Shown piece after piece: positions 60,522 to 64,000 of a DNA stretch of 64,000 bases (its first letter is position 1; each line of letters starts with the position of its first letter). Both the position numbers and the translations under genes were made by a program. The notes beneath the pieces are model-generated. The model was not told the DNA's origin and ran no database searches. It saw nothing but the letters and a program-made list of their open reading frames with translations. The stretch lies in NCBI RefSeq assembly GCF_000756385.1, contig NZ_JNFC01000012.1:62001-126000 (forward strand), read 5' to 3'. The DNA comes from Sphingopyxis sp. LC363 (GTDB lineage: Bacteria > Pseudomonadota > Alphaproteobacteria > Sphingomonadales > Sphingomonadaceae).

Positions 60522-62018
60522 ATGTCGTTCCGCAGCGGGGTCCTTGTCCTGCCCCTGATCGCGCTGGCCACCGCCTGCGCTCCGAGCCCGGCGCCCTCCG
60601 CCGCCGTCCCCGCATCGACGCTCGCCCCGCTGACCGAGGCCGCCTTTTCGGAAGAGCTGAGCGAGCGGACCTTCCGCTATTTCTGGGACACGACCGATAC
60701 CAAGCGCTGCCTCGCGCCCGATCGCTGGCCGAGCAATCCCTTCTCGTCGATCGCCGCGACCGGCTTCGCGCTCACCGCTTATGGCGTCGGCGCCGAGCGC
60801 GGCTATGTCACGCGCGCCGAAGCGGCGGAGCGGACGCGCGACTGCCTGCGCTTCTACTGGACCGCCCCGCAGGGACCCGCCGCGACCGGGATGGCGGGTC
60901 ACAAGGGCTTCTTCTATCATTTCCTCAACAATGAGGACGGAACGCGGCGCGGCAAGACCGAGCTTTCGACCGTCGATACGTCGCTGCTGCTCGGCGGCGT
61001 GCTCTTCGCGCAGAGCTATTACGACCGCGACACGCCCGTCGAGGCGGAGATTCGCGACCTCGCCGAAAAAATCTACGCCCGCGTCGATTGGACCTTCGTC
61101 CAGCGCGAAAACAGCCGGATTCCATCAGCCAATGGCGGCGGGCAAAAGGCGATCGCGATGGGCTGGTATCCCGAACGCGGCGAAGGCGGCGATTTCGGGA
61201 CCCACGACTGGGTCGGCTATAATGAGGGGATGCTCGTCTATATCCTCGCATTGGGTTCGCCGACGCACCCCGTCGGCAAGGATGCGTGGGACACGGGCTG
61301 GGCGGCCGACCTCGAAAAGGACTGGGGTACCTATTACGGGCAAGAGCATCTCCAGTTCGAGCCGCTGTTCGGGCACCAGTACAGCCATGTCTGGGTCGAC
61401 TTCCGCGGTATTCGCGACGAATTCATGCGCGGCAAGGGGATCGACTATTTCGAGAACAGCCGCCGCGCGACGCTGGCGCAGCGCGCCTATGGCGCCGACA
61501 ATCCGAACAAATGGCCGGGCTATAGCGCCGACATCTGGGGCTGGACCGCCTCCGACGGGCCCGGCTATTCGGAAGGCAAATATAGCGTCAACAGCACGCC
61601 GCGCGATTTCAACGGCTATATGGCGCGCGGCGTCAGCGCGATCCGCGTCGTCGACGACGGTACCGTCGTCCCGACCGCGGCCGGCGGCTCGGTCGCCTTT
61701 GCACCCGAAGCGGCGATCCCCGCGCTGATGGCGATGCGCACGCAATACGGCCCCCGGCTCTATACGCGCTATGGTTTCAAGGACGCGTTCAACCCCGGCT
61801 TCACCTTCGCCGATTCCGGTTCGAAATCGGGCGCGGTCGACCCCGTTCACGGGTGGGTCGCGAACGATTATCTCGGCATCGACCAGGGCCCGATCCTCGC
61901 GATGATGGAGAACCATCGCAGCGGACTGGTGTGGAAGGTGATGCGCAAGAATCCGCATATCGTTCGCGGATTGAAGCGCATCGGTTTCACCGGCGGCTGG
62001 CTGGACGAAGCGAAATAG
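60522..62018 (+). CDS. Glycoamylase-domain lipoprotein, GH144-like (endo-beta-1,2-glucanase candidate)
   Basis: A 498-residue protein with a lipobox (ALATAC) and an all-helical (alpha/alpha)6 domain. Motifs include RTFRYFWDTTD, SIAATGFALTAYGVG, GFFYHFLNNEDGTR, STVDTSLLLGGVLFAQ, HDWVGYNEGMLVYILALGS, and near the C-terminus GWVANDYLGIDQGPILAMMEN (each given in part). This is the so-called glucoamylase-family (PF10091-type) protein; characterised members in GH144 are endo-beta-1,2-glucanases. ATG 60522 lies after GGAG with a spacing of 6. The neighbouring GH3 would finish the oligosaccharides. Exact linkage specificity cannot be read from sequence alone. Confidence 0.85.
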   Translation: MSFRSGVLVLPLIALATACAPSPAPSAAVPASTLAPLTEAAFSEELSERTFRYFWDTTDTKRCLAPDRWPSNPFSSIAATGFALTAYGVGAERGYVTRAEAAERTRDCLRFYWTAPQGPAATGMAGHKGFFYHFLNNEDGTRRGKTELSTVDTSLLLGGVLFAQSYYDRDTPVEAEIRDLAEKIYARVDWTFVQRENSRIPSANGGGQKAIAMGWYPERGEGGDFGTHDWVGYNEGMLVYILALGSPTHPVGKDAWDTGWAADLEKDWGTYYGQEHLQFEPLFGHQYSHVWVDFRGIRDEFMRGKGIDYFENSRRATLAQRAYGADNPNKWPGYSADIWGWTASDGPGYSEGKYSVNSTPRDFNGYMARGVSAIRVVDDGTVVPTAAGGSVAFAPEAAIPALMAMRTQYGPRLYTRYGFKDAFNPGFTFADSGSKSGAVDPVHGWVANDYLGIDQGPILAMMENHRSGLVWKVMRKNPHIVRGLKRIGFTGGWLDEAK

Positions 62019-62024
62019 CGACGC

Positions 62025-64000
62025 TCAGCGCGGCGTCAGCGTCCATTCGACGACGTCGCTGACCACCCTGCCGGCGAAGCGGGCGGAGGCGGTCACGCGG
62101 TTGACGCCGGGCGCGAGCCGCACGTCCCCGATCTCGCATATGCTTGCGGCGCAGGCGATCTCGCCCAGCGGCTTGTCGCCCAGCATCACCATGACCTTCG
62201 GTGCGTTGCTATAGATGCGGATGCGCGTCGTCGCTTCGGTGCGCCGCGTCCAGCGCCGGCTGTTGATATGGACGACGGGTTCGGTCGACCATTCGGCCTT
62301 GTAATAGAAAAAGGCGTCCTTCTTCACCTTGCGGTCGAATGTGACGAGGCCCTTGTCATTGACGTCGGTCGCGTCGCCTTCCTGCCGAATTTTCGAAGAG
62401 AAATCGAACATGTTCCAGATCCAGCTCGCCCAGAGATAGGGGCGGTCGCGAAGCTGCGACCAGCTTTGCTCGTGATACCAGCTCTGGAATTCCTCGGGGT
62501 GCATGCGGCTGGCGTGCGCGATCTTGTGGGTCGATCCATCCTCGACATGTTGGCTGAGCGCGCCGCCCGCGCCATATTCGCTAACCGAGATCGGGATCGC
62601 CGGATAGCGCGCGTGCATACGGTCGAGATGCGGACCAAGGTCGGCGACGTCGCCGTAATACCAGCCAAAATAGCGGTTGTATCCCATCAGGTCGGCAAGC
62701 CCCGTCAGCACCGGCTGGCGGGGCCGCTCGCCGGACGGAGCCGCGCCCTCGTGCGTCGCCTCGCAGCAATCGGCGATCACCGTCGGGCGCGTCGGATCCT
62801 CGGCCTTCGACAGCGCGTCGAGGTCGCGCAGCAGCGGACGGGCGTCGGCGCTCGGCGGGGCACGGCCGGTCGCCATGTCGAGGTCGACCTCATTGCCGAT
62901 GCCCCAGGTGACGACCGAGGGATGGTTGTAATTCTGGCGGATCAGTTCGACCATCTGCGCCTTCGCATTGGCGACCAGTTCGGGCGATCCGGTCGAGCCG
63001 TCGTTCGACGGCCGGTTGACGAAGGGAATTTCGGCCCACACGATCATGCCGTAACGGTCGGCGAGTTCGAACCATTCGGGCGCGTGCTGATAATGGGCGA
63101 AGCGCACGGTGTTTGCGCCCATTTCGGCGATCAGCGCCATGTCGCGTTCATGGTCCTCGGGGGCGAGCGCCCAACCCTTGCCGAGATAGTCCTGATGTCG
63201 CGAGACGCCATGCAGCGGCAGATGCTTGCCGTTGAGGAAAAAGCCCTTGTTCGGATCGATAAGGAATTCGCGAAAACCCACGGGCACCGAGACGCTGTCG
63301 AGTGACGCGCCCGCATCGGCGATCCTCGCCTCTAGCCGATAGAGATAGGGGTCGGCGCGCCCGTTCCAGCGGCGCGGAGCGGGGACGTCGAGCGTCAATT
63401 GCGCCTCGCGCTGCTGCGCATCGAGCGGCGTCGTCGCTTCGGCGATGGGGCGTCCTTCGGCATCGCGCAAGGTGACGACGAGGCTCTGTCCAGCCGCCGC
63501 GCCCGCGAGCTTTACGCGCACCGCCAGCGTCGCGCGGCCATCGGCGGCGAAGCGCGGGGTCGCGTAGACGCCGGGCCCGCCATGATCGTCGAGCGCGATA
63601 TGGCTGGGTGCGACATGGAGCAGCCGGACGCCGCGATAAATGCCGCCGTGAATGAAGAAATCGCCGTCGAGCGGGATGACATGCTGCGTGCTGCTGCCGG
63701 GCTCGGGCTTGCTGTTGTCGGCGCGCAGCAGGATGAGGTTCGAACCAGCCGGATCGAGATATCCGGTGAGATCGAAGCGGAAGCGCGAGAAGGCGCCGGC
63801 GTGGCTGCCGGCCTTGCGTCCGTTGACCCACAGGTCGGCGATATTGCCGACGCCGTCGAACTCGATCACATGGCGGCGGCCTGCGGGCAAAGTCGCGCCG
63901 TCGAGCCGCAGCCGATACCAGCCGATGCCCTGCCTGTTGTCGGTCGCTTCGGTTCGGCCGACGCGATATTCGCCGAGACGATTCCATGTGTGGGGCAGGA
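62025..64000 (-). CDS. Glycoside hydrolase family 2 (beta-galactosidase-like), N-terminus beyond the window
   Basis: At least 658 residues; the frame is open through base 64000, where it begins with LPHTWNRLGEY, the usual GH2 sugar-binding-domain opening (the family has about 30-70 residues before this). Domain order: sugar-binding (to about residue 170), Ig-like, then the TIM barrel with the acid/base Glu in VTWGIGNEVDLD and the nucleophile in ISVSEYGAGGA; RFAHYQHAPEWFELADRYG is also typical (given in part as RFAHYQH). A C-terminal beta domain follows. It is convergent with the GH144-like gene (6 bases between stops). Beta-galactosidase, beta-glucuronidase and related activities all occur in GH2; the specificity is open. 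Confidence 0.92.
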   Translation of the reverse strand, partial: LPHTWNRLGEYRVGRTEATDNRQGIGWYRLRLDGATLPAGRRHVIEFDGVGNIADLWVNGRKAGSHAGAFSRFRFDLTGYLDPAGSNLILLRADNSKPEPGSSTQHVIPLDGDFFIHGGIYRGVRLLHVAPSHIALDDHGGPGVYATPRFAADGRATLAVRVKLAGAAAGQSLVVTLRDAEGRPIAEATTPLDAQQREAQLTLDVPAPRRWNGRADPYLYRLEARIADAGASLDSVSVPVGFREFLIDPNKGFFLNGKHLPLHGVSRHQDYLGKGWALAPEDHERDMALIAEMGANTVRFAHYQHAPEWFELADRYGMIVWAEIPFVNRPSNDGSTGSPELVANAKAQMVELIRQNYNHPSVVTWGIGNEVDLDMATGRAPPSADARPLLRDLDALSKAEDPTRPTVIADCCEATHEGAAPSGERPRQPVLTGLADLMGYNRYFGWYYGDVADLGPHLDRMHARYPAIPISVSEYGAGGALSQHVEDGSTHKIAHASRMHPEEFQSWYHEQSWSQLRDRPYLWASWIWNMFDFSSKIRQEGDATDVNDKGLVTFDRKVKKDAFFYYKAEWSTEPVVHINSRRWTRRTEATTRIRIYSNAPKVMVMLGDKPLGEIACAASICEIGDVRLAPGVNRVTASARFAGRVVSDVVEWTLTPR

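Noticed and set aside
1-64000. CRISPR arrays, tRNA/rRNA genes, prophage or transposase genes
   Set aside because: No regularly spaced direct repeats, no cloverleaf-like segments and no integrase or transposase motifs were seen on either strand.

Overview
The window looks like the chromosome of a GC-rich alphaproteobacterium of the sphingomonad type (Sphingomonadaceae, possibly Sphingopyxis or a close relative; genus not determinable from sequence alone). The reasons are five large TonB-dependent receptors (TBDRs) tied to glycan genes, tight operons with ATGA/TGATG overlaps, GTG/TTG starts, flavin-dependent halogenase-like genes next to TBDRs, and the GTCATCCCGG-type intergenic palindrome. Most of the window is a string of nutrient-scavenging loci, each joining an outer-membrane receptor to enzymes, an inner-membrane transporter and a regulator.

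Layout. (1) 1-14650: alginate/uronate locus. A divergent TBDR faces PL6 and PL17 alginate lyases, an MFS transporter, an SDR (probable DEH reductase), an SGNH esterase, a second TBDR, an alpha/beta hydrolase, a FadR-type GntR regulator, a FAH-like hydratase and a KDG kinase. Lyases release the unsaturated uronate, the MFS imports it, the SDR reduces it to KDG and the kinase makes KDPG. No KDPG aldolase is present. (2) 14651-15072: guanidine exporter gene with a candidate guanidine-II riboswitch. (3) 15146-36306: chitin/GlcNAc locus. It holds a complete PTS in two proteins (EIIC-EIIB-EIIB' and EIIA-HPr-EI), NagA, an isomerising GlcN-6-P deaminase, NagX, a TBDR, three tandem tryptophan-halogenase-like genes (the middle one apparently catalytically dead), a HutC-type GntR, GH18, GH20 and a JmjC-like cupin.

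(4) 36303-41757: vitamin B12 salvage operon btuB-cobO-btuF-btuC-btuD behind a clear cobalamin riboswitch. (5) 42000-51985: a tightly coupled five-gene catabolic operon (NMO-family flavoprotein, carotenoid-cleavage-type oxygenase, acyl-CoA ligase, SCP2-type thiolase, thiolase with an altered catalytic Cys) divergent from a TBDR, followed by a tandem HxlR regulator with two putative zinc knuckles. This is my best candidate for an undescribed system. (6) 52002-64000: an MFS exporter, an S1-type sulfatase, GH3, a TBDR with a carboxypeptidase-regulatory-like N-terminus, a GH144-like lipoprotein and a GH2 enzyme running off the window end, probably a beta-glucan or sulfated-glycan locus.

No tRNA, rRNA, CRISPR array, insertion sequence, integrase or replication origin was recognised. 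No stretch above 300 bases lacks an annotated feature; the longest non-coding stretch is the btuB leader and the repeat next to it (41396-41999).
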